This document shows positions 1 to 7,430 of a DNA stretch of 64,000 nucleotides, piece by piece. Both the position numbers and the translations under genes were made by a program. The stretch is from Mucilaginibacter terrenus. Lineage in GTDB: Bacteria > Bacteroidota > Bacteroidia > Sphingobacteriales > Sphingobacteriaceae. Under the pieces are notes generated by a model, which was given only the letters and a program-made list of their open reading frames with translations, made no database searches and was not told the DNA's origin. Location of the stretch: assembly GCF_003432065.1 (NCBI RefSeq), contig NZ_QWDE01000002.1, positions 868,001 through 932,000 on the forward strand. Direction: 5' to 3'. Position 1 is the stretch's first letter. The number at the start of each line of letters is the position of its first letter.

Positions 1-1059
1 TTGGCATCTGGTTGCCCGGTGGTGGTAAAAGCCCATCCTGCACACCCGGGTACAAGCGCGCTGGTTGCAGAAGCCGTAAGAAAAGCTGCCGAAGCTAACG
101 GCCTACCAGAAGGGGTGTTCTCTCACTTGTATGATGACGGATATGTTATTGGCGAAGCATTGGTTAAGCATCCTAAAACCAAGATCGCAACCTTTACAGG
201 TTCTTTTAAAGGTGGAATGGCGTTGGTGAAAATGGCGCAGGAACGTGAAGAACCTATCCCGGTTTTTGCTGAAATGGGCAGCATCAATCCAATACTTCTA
301 CTTCCGAAAGCCTTGGAAAACCGCACAGCTGAACTGGCTAAACTATCAGCAGCAATAACAAACAACGCAGGTCAGTTTTGTACACAACCAGGGTTACTGC
401 TGGCTATAAAGTCGCAGGCACTGGACAACTTTAAAACACAACTTGCTTCTGCAATTACCGAGATCGGTTCATCAACAATGCTTACACCAGGTATTTACCA
501 GAACTTTTGTAAGCTGACCAACGGAGTGCTGGCCGATGATGCAGTAAGCGTTTTGGTAAAGTCAAATAAGGTTGATGCTGAAAAATCAAACCAAGGCACT
601 CCGCTGGCAACAGAGATAAGTGCGTCGGCTTTCCTGGCTAACGACAAGTTTAAAGAAGAGGTTTTCGGCCCATACACCATGTTGGTTGTGGCTGATAATG
701 CAGCACAGTTGGAGCAAATAGTAGATTCTTTGCAAGGCCAGTTAACGGCTTCTATTATGGCCGAGAAAGAAGAACTGGCGAGTTACAAAAGCATAACAAA
801 TAAACTTGCAAAACTTGCAGGCAGGGTGATACTTAATGGTCCGCCTACGGGTGTGGAGGTGGGTAACGCTATACAACATGGTGGCCCGTTCCCTTCTACG
901 TCAGATAGTCGCTTCACTTCTGTAGGTACGGCAGCTATCAAGCGTTTTGTGCGGCCTGTATGCTGGCAGAACTGGGAGCATGATCTTTTGCCCGAAGAGT
1001 TACAGGACAACAACCCGCTGAATATTTTGAGGCTGGTAAATAATGAATGGACCAGATAG
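1..1059 (+). CDS. Alpha-ketoglutaric semialdehyde dehydrogenase (NADP+-dependent aldehyde dehydrogenase family), 5'-truncated
   Basis: The protein oxidises 2,5-dioxovalerate to 2-oxoglutarate, the last step of hydroxyproline and some pentose pathways. Only the C-terminal 352 residues are present. Family members have about 520 residues and the frame is open to the window edge, so the TTG at base 1 is not a real start. The fragment keeps the general-base Glu in FAEMGS (fragment residue 91), the catalytic Cys in NAGQFC (residue 127) and the late FGP motif. This subfamily, rather than classical betaine or acetaldehyde dehydrogenases, is suggested by the FAEMGSINP and GQFCTQPG motifs. It lies 36 bp upstream of a hydroxyproline epimerase and an FAD amino-acid dehydrogenase, which supports the pathway role. 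Substrate is inferred from family and context. Confidence 0.88.
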   Translation: MASGCPVVVKAHPAHPGTSALVAEAVRKAAEANGLPEGVFSHLYDDGYVIGEALVKHPKTKIATFTGSFKGGMALVKMAQEREEPIPVFAEMGSINPILLLPKALENRTAELAKLSAAITNNAGQFCTQPGLLLAIKSQALDNFKTQLASAITEIGSSTMLTPGIYQNFCKLTNGVLADDAVSVLVKSNKVDAEKSNQGTPLATEISASAFLANDKFKEEVFGPYTMLVVADNAAQLEQIVDSLQGQLTASIMAEKEELASYKSITNKLAKLAGRVILNGPPTGVEVGNAIQHGGPFPSTSDSRFTSVGTAAIKRFVRPVCWQNWEHDLLPEELQDNNPLNILRLVNNEWTR

Positions 1060-1095
1060 CCGATAATAATTAATACGCTTTCATCACCCTCTAAA

Positions 1096-2097
1096 ATGAA
1101 TAAAACCTTTTTCTGTATAGATGCCCATACTTGTGGCAATCCTGTGAGGCTGGTTGCCGGCGGCGGACCAAACCTTGAGGGTGCTAATATGAGCGAAAAA
1201 CGCCAGCATTTCCTGCGCGAATACGATTGGATACGCAAGGGATTAATGTTCGAACCCCGCGGGCACGACATGATGAGTGGAAGTATTCTTTACCCGCCGC
1301 ACGATCCACAAAATGATGTTGCCGTGCTTTTTATAGAGACAAGCGGCTGTTTGCCTATGTGCGGGCATGGCACAATCGGCACCATTACCATTGCCGTAGA
1401 AGAAGGCCTGATCACACCAAAAACACCAGGTATTATCCGTATGGAAGCACCTGCCGGTTTGGTGCTGATCTCTTATAAACAGGAGGGTAAAAAGGTAAAA
1501 TCGGTTAAGTTGGTAAATGTGCCATCGTACCTGGCAGCGGAAGGGTTAGAAATAGAATGTCCAGACCTGGGCATGTTAACCATTGATGTTAGCTACGGAG
1601 GCAATTTCTACGCGATTGTTGATCCGCAGGAGAATTTCCCGGGGTTGGAGAACTACACTGCAGATCAGTTAATATCGTGGAGCCGGGTACTGCGTCAGCG
1701 GATCAATGAGAAGTACACTTTTGTTCACCCGGAGAACCCAACTATTAACACCTGCACGCATTTGTTATGGGCAGGCAAAACCATTTCTCCCGAAGCTACA
1801 GCACGTAACGCGGTTTTTTATGGCGACAAAGCAATTGACCGTTCACCATGCGGTACGGGAACATCGGCCCGTATGGCTCAATGGCATGCAAAAGGTAATT
1901 TAAAGAAAGGAGATCAGTTCATTCATGAGAGTATCATTGGCAGTCAGTTTATTGGTACAGTAGAAGATGAAGTGACTTTAGGTGGTAAACCGGCAATTGT
2001 ACCCGGGATAGAAGGGTGGGCCAAGGTATATGGATACAACACGATCAAAATTGATGATGAAGATGATCCGTATGCATTCGGTTTCCAGGTAATATAG
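1096..2097 (+). CDS. 4-hydroxyproline 2-epimerase (proline racemase family)
   Basis: This cytoplasmic, cofactor-independent enzyme should interconvert trans-4-hydroxy-L-proline and cis-4-hydroxy-D-proline. Both catalytic cysteines are present: Cys89 in MCGHGTIG and Cys252 in SPCGTGTSA. In trans-3-hydroxyproline dehydratases of the same family the second Cys is usually Thr, so an epimerase or racemase is favoured. The length of 333 residues is normal. The gene follows the semialdehyde dehydrogenase by 36 bp and precedes an FAD dehydrogenase expected to oxidise its D-product, so the three are probably one operon. Proline racemase activity cannot be excluded from sequence alone. Confidence 0.9.
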   Translation: MNKTFFCIDAHTCGNPVRLVAGGGPNLEGANMSEKRQHFLREYDWIRKGLMFEPRGHDMMSGSILYPPHDPQNDVAVLFIETSGCLPMCGHGTIGTITIAVEEGLITPKTPGIIRMEAPAGLVLISYKQEGKKVKSVKLVNVPSYLAAEGLEIECPDLGMLTIDVSYGGNFYAIVDPQENFPGLENYTADQLISWSRVLRQRINEKYTFVHPENPTINTCTHLLWAGKTISPEATARNAVFYGDKAIDRSPCGTGTSARMAQWHAKGNLKKGDQFIHESIIGSQFIGTVEDEVTLGGKPAIVPGIEGWAKVYGYNTIKIDDEDDPYAFGFQVI

Positions 2098-2166
2098 TTA
2101 TCACATCACATCATAGAGCAAGAATTTAAATAGATAAACAAAGTGGTTCCGAGGCGGGACAAACGC

Positions 2167-3411
2167 ATGAAAGCAATAATAATTGGTGGCGGTATAATCG
2201 GACTTTTTTCAGCATATTATCTCAATAAGGCCGGGTGGCAGGTAGAGGTTTTAGAACAGGGCGATCTGGCCGATAATGCCTCTTATGGCAACGCCGGGAT
2301 GATCGTACCCAGCCACTTTGTGCCGCTTGCTGCACCAGGCATGGTAGAGCAGGGGATTCGCTGGATGTTTGATAGTAAAAGCCCGTTCTACGTAAAGCCC
2401 TCGTTGGACCCTGCGTTGATAGGCTGGGGATTAAAGTTTCTAAAGGCAGCAAATAAAAAGCATGTGGAGCGATCTGCTGAAGCGTTGCGTGACTTGTCTC
2501 TTCTAAGCAAAAAGCTTTATCAGGAGTTTGATGCAGAAGCAGGTTTTAATTTCGGACTTGAGGATAAAGGCATTATGATGCTTTTTAAGACAGCTAAATT
2601 TGAGGATGAAGAACGGCATACAGCCGAGAAAGCTCAAAAGCTGGGCTTAGATGCTCAATATTTATCTGCAGATGAATGCCGTGCATTGCAGCCGGAAGTT
2701 GAAATGGATGTATTGGGTGCCGTCCTCTATCACTGCGATGCGCACCTTTATCCTAATAAGCTGATGGAAGGGTTGGTAAAGCTTCTTGAAAACTCAGGCG
2801 TAATCATTCACCGCAACACCACCATTACAGAGGTTAAACACCAGAACGGTAAAATTACATCGGTAAATAGCGGCAATAACACGTTTACTGCCGATAAATA
2901 TGTTTTAGCCGGCGGGTCGTGGTCGGCAGCATTGGGTAAGCTGGCAGGTATTAAGGTGCCGTTAATGCCAGGTAAAGGATATTCATTTATGCTGCCTGAG
3001 CCTAAACAGCGCATGAGCATTCCATCACTGCTTTGCGAGGCAAGGGTATCTGTGACACCTATGAATGGCAGTATACGTTTTGGTGGTACCATGGAAATAG
3101 GTAAGCTCAACAACAAGATTAACATGAACAGGGTAGAAGGTATTGTACAGTCAATACCTAAATACTTCCCGCAGTTTAAACCAGCCATTCCGGAGCAGAA
3201 AGATATTTGGTATGGTTTCAGGCCATGCTCGCCTGATGGATTACCGTATATAGGTCGCACAGCTAAGTACAGTAATTTGGCAGTAGCTACAGGACACGGC
3301 ATGATGGGGCTTAGCCTGGCACCCGCAACAGGTAAATTACTGGCCGAGACACTGCAGGAGCAAGCACCTTCGGTAAATATCGGTCTGTTTTCCGCGGACC
3401 GTTACAATTGA
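2167..3411 (+). CDS. FAD-dependent D-amino-acid dehydrogenase (probable cis-4-hydroxy-D-proline dehydrogenase)
   Basis: A DadA/glycine-oxidase-type flavoprotein, expected to oxidise cis-4-hydroxy-D-proline to 1-pyrroline-4-hydroxy-2-carboxylate. The N-terminus is a Rossmann dinucleotide fold with GGGIIGLFSA, and the C-terminus has the family's GLPYIGR and ATGHGMMGLSLAPATG motifs that close the FAD site. I chose the ATG at 2167 because it puts MKAIIIGGG at the N-terminus. An in-frame GTG at 2143 would add eight residues with no family match. It lies directly downstream of the epimerase. The deaminase that would link it to the semialdehyde dehydrogenase is not in the window and may lie upstream of base 1. 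Confidence 0.85.
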   Translation: MKAIIIGGGIIGLFSAYYLNKAGWQVEVLEQGDLADNASYGNAGMIVPSHFVPLAAPGMVEQGIRWMFDSKSPFYVKPSLDPALIGWGLKFLKAANKKHVERSAEALRDLSLLSKKLYQEFDAEAGFNFGLEDKGIMMLFKTAKFEDEERHTAEKAQKLGLDAQYLSADECRALQPEVEMDVLGAVLYHCDAHLYPNKLMEGLVKLLENSGVIIHRNTTITEVKHQNGKITSVNSGNNTFTADKYVLAGGSWSAALGKLAGIKVPLMPGKGYSFMLPEPKQRMSIPSLLCEARVSVTPMNGSIRFGGTMEIGKLNNKINMNRVEGIVQSIPKYFPQFKPAIPEQKDIWYGFRPCSPDGLPYIGRTAKYSNLAVATGHGMMGLSLAPATGKLLAETLQEQAPSVNIGLFSADRYN

Positions 3412-3456
3412 TCAGCAATATCAGTTCATGAATATCTTCAATAATTTACCCGTCTA

Positions 3457-4338
3457 ATGAAGGTATTGCCATTTACCATTCCTGTACCTGATGATAGCAG
3501 CATAATTGTGCAGGAAGAATTGTTACCGCATTTTTACCCGCACCTGCATCGCCATTCAGAAGTGCAGATAACCTGGGTAATAAAAGGGGAAGGCACACTG
3601 TTGGCTGGTAGCAGCATGCATAGTTTTACCGGAGGAAAGATATTCGTGTTAGGGACAAACCAGCCCCATCTATTTAAAAGTAGTCCGGAGTATTTTAACG
3701 AGCAGCCGTCCCTGCAAATACATGCGCTTACCATATTTTTTGATCCTAACGGAAAGCTTTCCTCATTATTTAATCTGCCGGAAATGAAAGCGCTTAAAGT
3801 TTTTGCAGACGGGTGGCAAAGCGGGTTTACAGTGCCGGCGGAGAGAACGCATGTATTAACCGATCAAATGCTTGCTATTCAGCATGCATCAGGTGCTTCG
3901 CAGTTATCCATGTTTATCAGCATGTTAAAAGACCTTAGTTCGATATCAGAACCAAAGATGTTGTCGCCAATGGTTAACAATTACCCGCTTACAGATCCGG
4001 AGGGTATGCGCATTGCATCAGTATATAACTATATAATGCACAACTTTAGCCGCGAGATAACGCTTAATGAAGTGGCAGCGTTAGTGCATCTTACACCAAA
4101 TGCCTTTTGCCGGTACTTTAAAAAGCATACACGTACAACTTTCGTGGCTTTTGTGAACAAGGTTAGGGTAAACGAAGCTTGTAAGCTGCTGGTAAACGGT
4201 GGTAATAACAACATAGCAGATGTTGCGTATCATTGTGGATTTAGCAGTATTACTAATTTTAACTACGTTTTCAGAAACACAATAGGTAAGGCACCAAGAA
4301 CTTACGCCAGCGAGTATGCAGGTGCAACCAAAGCCTAA
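3457..4338 (+). CDS. AraC family transcriptional regulator (hydroxyproline cluster)
   Basis: A 293-residue regulator with an N-terminal cupin-like sensing domain (His-rich stretch HFYPHLHRHSE near residues 26-36) and a C-terminal double helix-turn-helix (about residues 185-288). The second helix pair contains NNIADVAYHCGFSS, followed by FRNTIGKAPRTY, both typical of AraC proteins. It starts 46 bp after the FAD dehydrogenase on the same strand, so it is probably the local regulator of hydroxyproline use. Effector and target sites are not visible from the sequence. Its stop codon lies 1 bp from the stop of the convergent gene, with no hairpin between. Confidence 0.88.
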   Translation: MKVLPFTIPVPDDSSIIVQEELLPHFYPHLHRHSEVQITWVIKGEGTLLAGSSMHSFTGGKIFVLGTNQPHLFKSSPEYFNEQPSLQIHALTIFFDPNGKLSSLFNLPEMKALKVFADGWQSGFTVPAERTHVLTDQMLAIQHASGASQLSMFISMLKDLSSISEPKMLSPMVNNYPLTDPEGMRIASVYNYIMHNFSREITLNEVAALVHLTPNAFCRYFKKHTRTTFVAFVNKVRVNEACKLLVNGGNNNIADVAYHCGFSSITNFNYVFRNTIGKAPRTYASEYAGATKA

Positions 4339-4339
4339 A

Positions 4340-5278
4340 TTAATTAGGTACGTTGTAATAGTAAATGGGTGAGAAAACCCCCTCGCTAATGGTATAGTAA
4401 CCTTTTCCGTCGGGGGTAAAGCCAATAGCTTCACCTTGTTTTTCTTGTTTATACGGTAGTTCTAGCGGCGGCCGGCGCATTGCTTGCCAAACTGCTTCGT
4501 TAGGGCGACGTGTCCAGTAGTAGACCTTTTCGTAGCTTTTTAGCAGAATCTTCTGCCCGTCTTTAGAGATGTCGCCGGCGGTTATCCATTTAAAGGGCTT
4601 AATACCTTTAAAGAATAGCCTGGTGCGAAACGTCATCTTAACGGTGTCATCGTTTTTATAGGCGAGCGGAGACGTATACACGCTTACAGAATCGTACCGT
4701 TTAGTAACGATGTAAAATAGCTTCTCTATGGGGTCTACCATCATGGCTTCAGCGTCTTTTGGTGCATCGGGGTATTGCAGGTTTATGGGCGATGGCACAA
4801 CATGCGCTACAGTATCCTTCAACCAGCTGCGCTTTTCTTCCGCACGGTAGATGGTGATGAACTTTCGGCTGGCACCGTTATCTCCTATGTCGCCGATATA
4901 CACGTAGCTTTTGCCCTTTACAGGACCGGGACCGACGCTAATATCTTCACAATCAAGTGCGCCAAGATGTTGCTTGTGACCTTGGTAATAGATAGTGGTA
5001 TGCAGTTTACCATCAGGTGTGATGGCAAAAAAGCGGCTTGTGTCACCGCTGTCATTATGTATGTAGTAGATGTCGGGATTAATGGAAGATGCTGCTACGC
5101 CTGAAGTTTCGTCCATTACCTTATCCTGAAGATGGCTTTCGGGTAGGCTTTTTCTGTCGATAAAATGATGTTTGGCGTAAGCGCCGATAAACATCAGGAT
5201 AACAACTGGCAGCAGGATATTTAACTTCTTTCGACGGCTCATTCGTTTATATGCATTTATAACACGCAAACCTTTCAT
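4340..5278 (-). CDS. Membrane-anchored or exported protein of unknown function, beta-propeller-like
   Basis: 312 residues. The N-terminus is basic, then a single hydrophobic segment (about residues 20-36, LNILLPVVILMFIGAYA) acts as signal anchor or signal peptide. The rest is soluble, with repeated short strands and motifs such as DETSGVAAS, YYIHNDSGD, DCEDIS, YIGDIGDN and DAEAMM. These recall SdiA-regulated and phytase-like esterase propellers that bind metal through acidic loops. I cannot assign a substrate. A second possible start is Met12 (MSRRKK). The gene converges with the AraC regulator and has a TACTTTTG box upstream at 5316-5323. Confidence 0.7.
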   Translation of the reverse strand: MKGLRVINAYKRMSRRKKLNILLPVVILMFIGAYAKHHFIDRKSLPESHLQDKVMDETSGVAASSINPDIYYIHNDSGDTSRFFAITPDGKLHTTIYYQGHKQHLGALDCEDISVGPGPVKGKSYVYIGDIGDNGASRKFITIYRAEEKRSWLKDTVAHVVPSPINLQYPDAPKDAEAMMVDPIEKLFYIVTKRYDSVSVYTSPLAYKNDDTVKMTFRTRLFFKGIKPFKWITAGDISKDGQKILLKSYEKVYYWTRRPNEAVWQAMRRPPLELPYKQEKQGEAIGFTPDGKGYYTISEGVFSPIYYYNVPN

Positions 5279-5315
5279 ATATTATAAAATTGGCAGTGTT
5301 GTTTGCACTTTGTTA

Positions 5316-5323
5316 CAAAAGTA
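5316..5323 (-). promoter_or_regulatory. Bacteroidota -7 box (TACTTTTG) for the 4340-5278 gene
   Basis: On the minus strand this reads TACTTTTG, matching TAnnTTTG, 38 bp before the ATG at 5278. No convincing -33 TTG is present at the usual distance. Confidence 0.45.
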
Positions 5324-5388
5324 CTATTAATATTCTTCTTAAATGGACATTGATATCGGCTCTTTATACAAGCGCGATTTTGGCCCGG

Positions 5389-5438
5389 GTGTTCAAAAGT
5401 GTTCAGCTTTTTTGTGTAGGTTGTGTTTGAACACTTTT
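5389..5438. repeat. GTGTTCA repeats forming an 11-bp inverted repeat
   Basis: Two direct GTGTTCA copies (starting at 5389 and 5399) face an inverted TGAACAC copy. AAAAGTGTTCA at 5395-5405 pairs perfectly with TGAACACTTTT at 5428-5438, with a 22-nt loop and a following T run on the plus strand. No plus-strand gene ends here. The gap 5279-5664 holds no credible gene, so this may be an operator pair or a terminator. Confidence 0.5.
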
Positions 5439-5610
5439 TTTAACGCTCTATCTATTATCAAAAAAACAGCGAAAAAAGCACCAGTAAGCCTGTTTTTAGC
5501 AAAAATAATATGCAGGTACCTTTAAAAACCACACCAATTTACCATGCTATTTTGAAATAAATTTGCAAGTAATAGGGTAAAGTACAGGTGTAAAATAGCA
5601 TATGTACTAA

Positions 5611-5642
5611 CACAAAAAGGCCGCCCTTTTTGGGACAGCCTT
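5611..5642 (-). terminator. Rho-independent terminator of the desaturase gene
   Basis: On the minus strand AAGGC/GCCTT and CCC/GGG arms form a stem with a small internal loop, followed by TTTTTG. It lies 23 bp beyond the desaturase stop codon. Confidence 0.65.
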
Positions 5643-5664
5643 CGTGTATTTTTAAACGGTTGGT

Positions 5665-6681
5665 TTAAGCTACCGCTTCTTTTGTTTGCATGGTAAGTTC
5701 AGCATCAGGCTTGCTTACGTCGGTGATGGCTACACGACCACGGTCCTTACGCAGTATCCGGTTGAACAGGGAGATCTCCCTGTCAAAAAGAAAACGGAAG
5801 AATAGCTTTGTCCATGATGTATGGTAGTGCAGTGTTTCGTAATACTCAGGCGCTGTCTTCTTAATCTCCGGAAGCTTGTTCCATGGGATAGAAGGGAAAT
5901 CATGGTGTTCGTTATGGAAGCCTACGTTAAATGCTACAACGTTAAGGTTGCCATAGTAGCTGTAAGTTTCCTGTTCTGCGCTGTGGGTAAGGTAATGTTC
6001 CTGTATCCAGCGTGCACCCAGCGGGTGAAGGCCAACCGAAAAAGAGAAGCTCAGCAATAAAAACGTTAATGAATGCCAGCCCATAAAGTACCATATTGCG
6101 GTAGTAAAGGCCACCTGTATAACAAAGTTGGTTATTATCCAACCGTCAATAGGGTGTATTTCGCGCAGACGGGATAAACGGAACAACTGGAAAACCGGGA
6201 AGAATAACAACCAGATAGCTTTACCCACAAAAGAGTTGCTGATCAGTTTTGCTTCCCAGCGGTTCGGAAGATCGGCATCCAACTCGTGAATACCCTGGAA
6301 CGAGTGGTGCTTAATGTGGTATTTTTCAAAAGAAATAGCGCTTGGCAATATTTGCGGTAGGTTGGCAAACATAGATGCCCACCTGTTTGCGTTGCGGTTT
6401 TTAAACAGCAGCTGGTGCGTACACTCATGTATCATTACAAACAATGCATGATCTGCAAACGCGCCCAATAAGTAAGCCGCACCTACAACCAGCCACCACG
6501 ACTGATCACGAAGGAACCAGGCCATAACAACCTGGAAAGTAACCAACCCAATAATAGCCCATATAGTATTAGGGTTTTTACCTATCAGTTTTCTTAACTG
6601 CGGGAATTGCTTAAGTATTTTTTTTGTACGGATCCGGTGTGGTTCGGACTCCTCTGAATATACAAAATCTGTTCTTTTCAT
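5665..6681 (-). CDS. Sphingolipid Delta4-desaturase-like (DEGS1-type) membrane fatty-acyl desaturase
   Basis: This di-iron membrane desaturase resembles eukaryotic dihydroceramide desaturase along its whole length of 338 residues. An N-terminal segment (residues 6-23, FVYSEE..PHRIRTKKIL) recalls the lipid-desaturase N-terminal domain of DEGS proteins. The three histidine boxes are HECTH (85-89), HIKHH (122-126) and HNEHH (256-260). The last sits in FNVGFHNEHHDFP, nearly the wording of DEGS1. GLHPLGARWIQEHY (217-230) also matches DEGS layout. Several hydrophobic spans at about 40-80 and 150-215 predict an integral inner-membrane protein. The gene stands alone with its own terminator. Known: Sphingobacteriaceae make sphingolipids. 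Inferred: it introduces a double bond into a long-chain base or ceramide. A generic acyl-lipid desaturase is the alternative. Confidence 0.85.
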   Translation of the reverse strand: MKRTDFVYSEESEPHRIRTKKILKQFPQLRKLIGKNPNTIWAIIGLVTFQVVMAWFLRDQSWWLVVGAAYLLGAFADHALFVMIHECTHQLLFKNRNANRWASMFANLPQILPSAISFEKYHIKHHSFQGIHELDADLPNRWEAKLISNSFVGKAIWLLFFPVFQLFRLSRLREIHPIDGWIITNFVIQVAFTTAIWYFMGWHSLTFLLLSFSFSVGLHPLGARWIQEHYLTHSAEQETYSYYGNLNVVAFNVGFHNEHHDFPSIPWNKLPEIKKTAPEYYETLHYHTSWTKLFFRFLFDREISLFNRILRKDRGRVAITDVSKPDAELTMQTKEAVA

Positions 6682-6874
6682 ATTAGGGTTAAAACGATGA
6701 AGATACGTAATTAGCGCTAAAATATAAATTTTGATGCGAAAAACTTTATCAGTTTATTCATGCAGGGTTAAATGTCTTCTACTTTAAAGATAATATTTTT
6801 CGTTTAAGTATTCTAGTAATCAAATATTTATCAGTAAAATAGATTATTGATACTCACGTCTTAAACAAAAAATT

Positions 6875-7288
6875 ATGTGGTGGATATTCGCGCTTCTTTC
6901 TGCGCTGTTTGCAGCGCTTACAGCTATTTTCGCTAAAGTAGGCATCAAAGGTGTCGACACAGATTTAGCAACTGCTATACGCACGGTAGTAATACTGATG
7001 ATGGCATGGGGAATTGTTTGGTTTAAAGGCACGGCAAGTGGCTTTGCGGGCCTCACTAAAACTAATTGGACGTTCCTGATTTTATCCGGATGTGCTACCG
7101 GCTTGTCCTGGATATGCTATTTTAAAGCACTGCAGCTGGGCAAAGTAACACAAGTTGCACCGGTAGACAAGCTGAGCGTGGCTTTAGCCATTGTGCTTGC
7201 AGCAATGTTTCTTAAAGAACCATTAACCCTTAAAACGGGCATGGGGGCATTGCTTATTATTGGCGGTACATTCGTATTGATATTCTAA
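6875..7288 (+). CDS. Small EamA/DMT-family transporter, single-domain
   Basis: 137 residues, very hydrophobic, with about five membrane segments and the EamA ending (AIVLAAMFLKEPLT...GALLIIGGTFVLIF). Usual DMT exporters carry two EamA repeats in about 300 residues, and this protein has one. It probably works as a homodimer, as small DMT proteins do. No frameshift or second half is visible downstream. Substrate is unknown. It is transcribed away from the desaturase, with 193 bp of AT-rich DNA between them. Confidence 0.8.
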   Translation: MWWIFALLSALFAALTAIFAKVGIKGVDTDLATAIRTVVILMMAWGIVWFKGTASGFAGLTKTNWTFLILSGCATGLSWICYFKALQLGKVTQVAPVDKLSVALAIVLAAMFLKEPLTLKTGMGALLIIGGTFVLIF

Positions 7289-7430
7289 TAAGTGCATTTA
7301 GCGCAGGGTTTTTGTAAATATTCTATTACGAATGTGTGATAGCTAAGTGTATATGTAACAATAATGAAACGAGGCTTTTAAAAACTCGTTCAAGCCGAAT
7401 ATTCTTGGCACTTTTGCAGTTCGTACCAAA

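Noticed and set aside
5343..5525. 60-codon plus-strand ORF
   Set aside because: Its sequence is Cys/Phe/Lys-rich and low in protein-like pattern, it covers the GTGTTCA hairpin, and it has no family resemblance. Probably chance.
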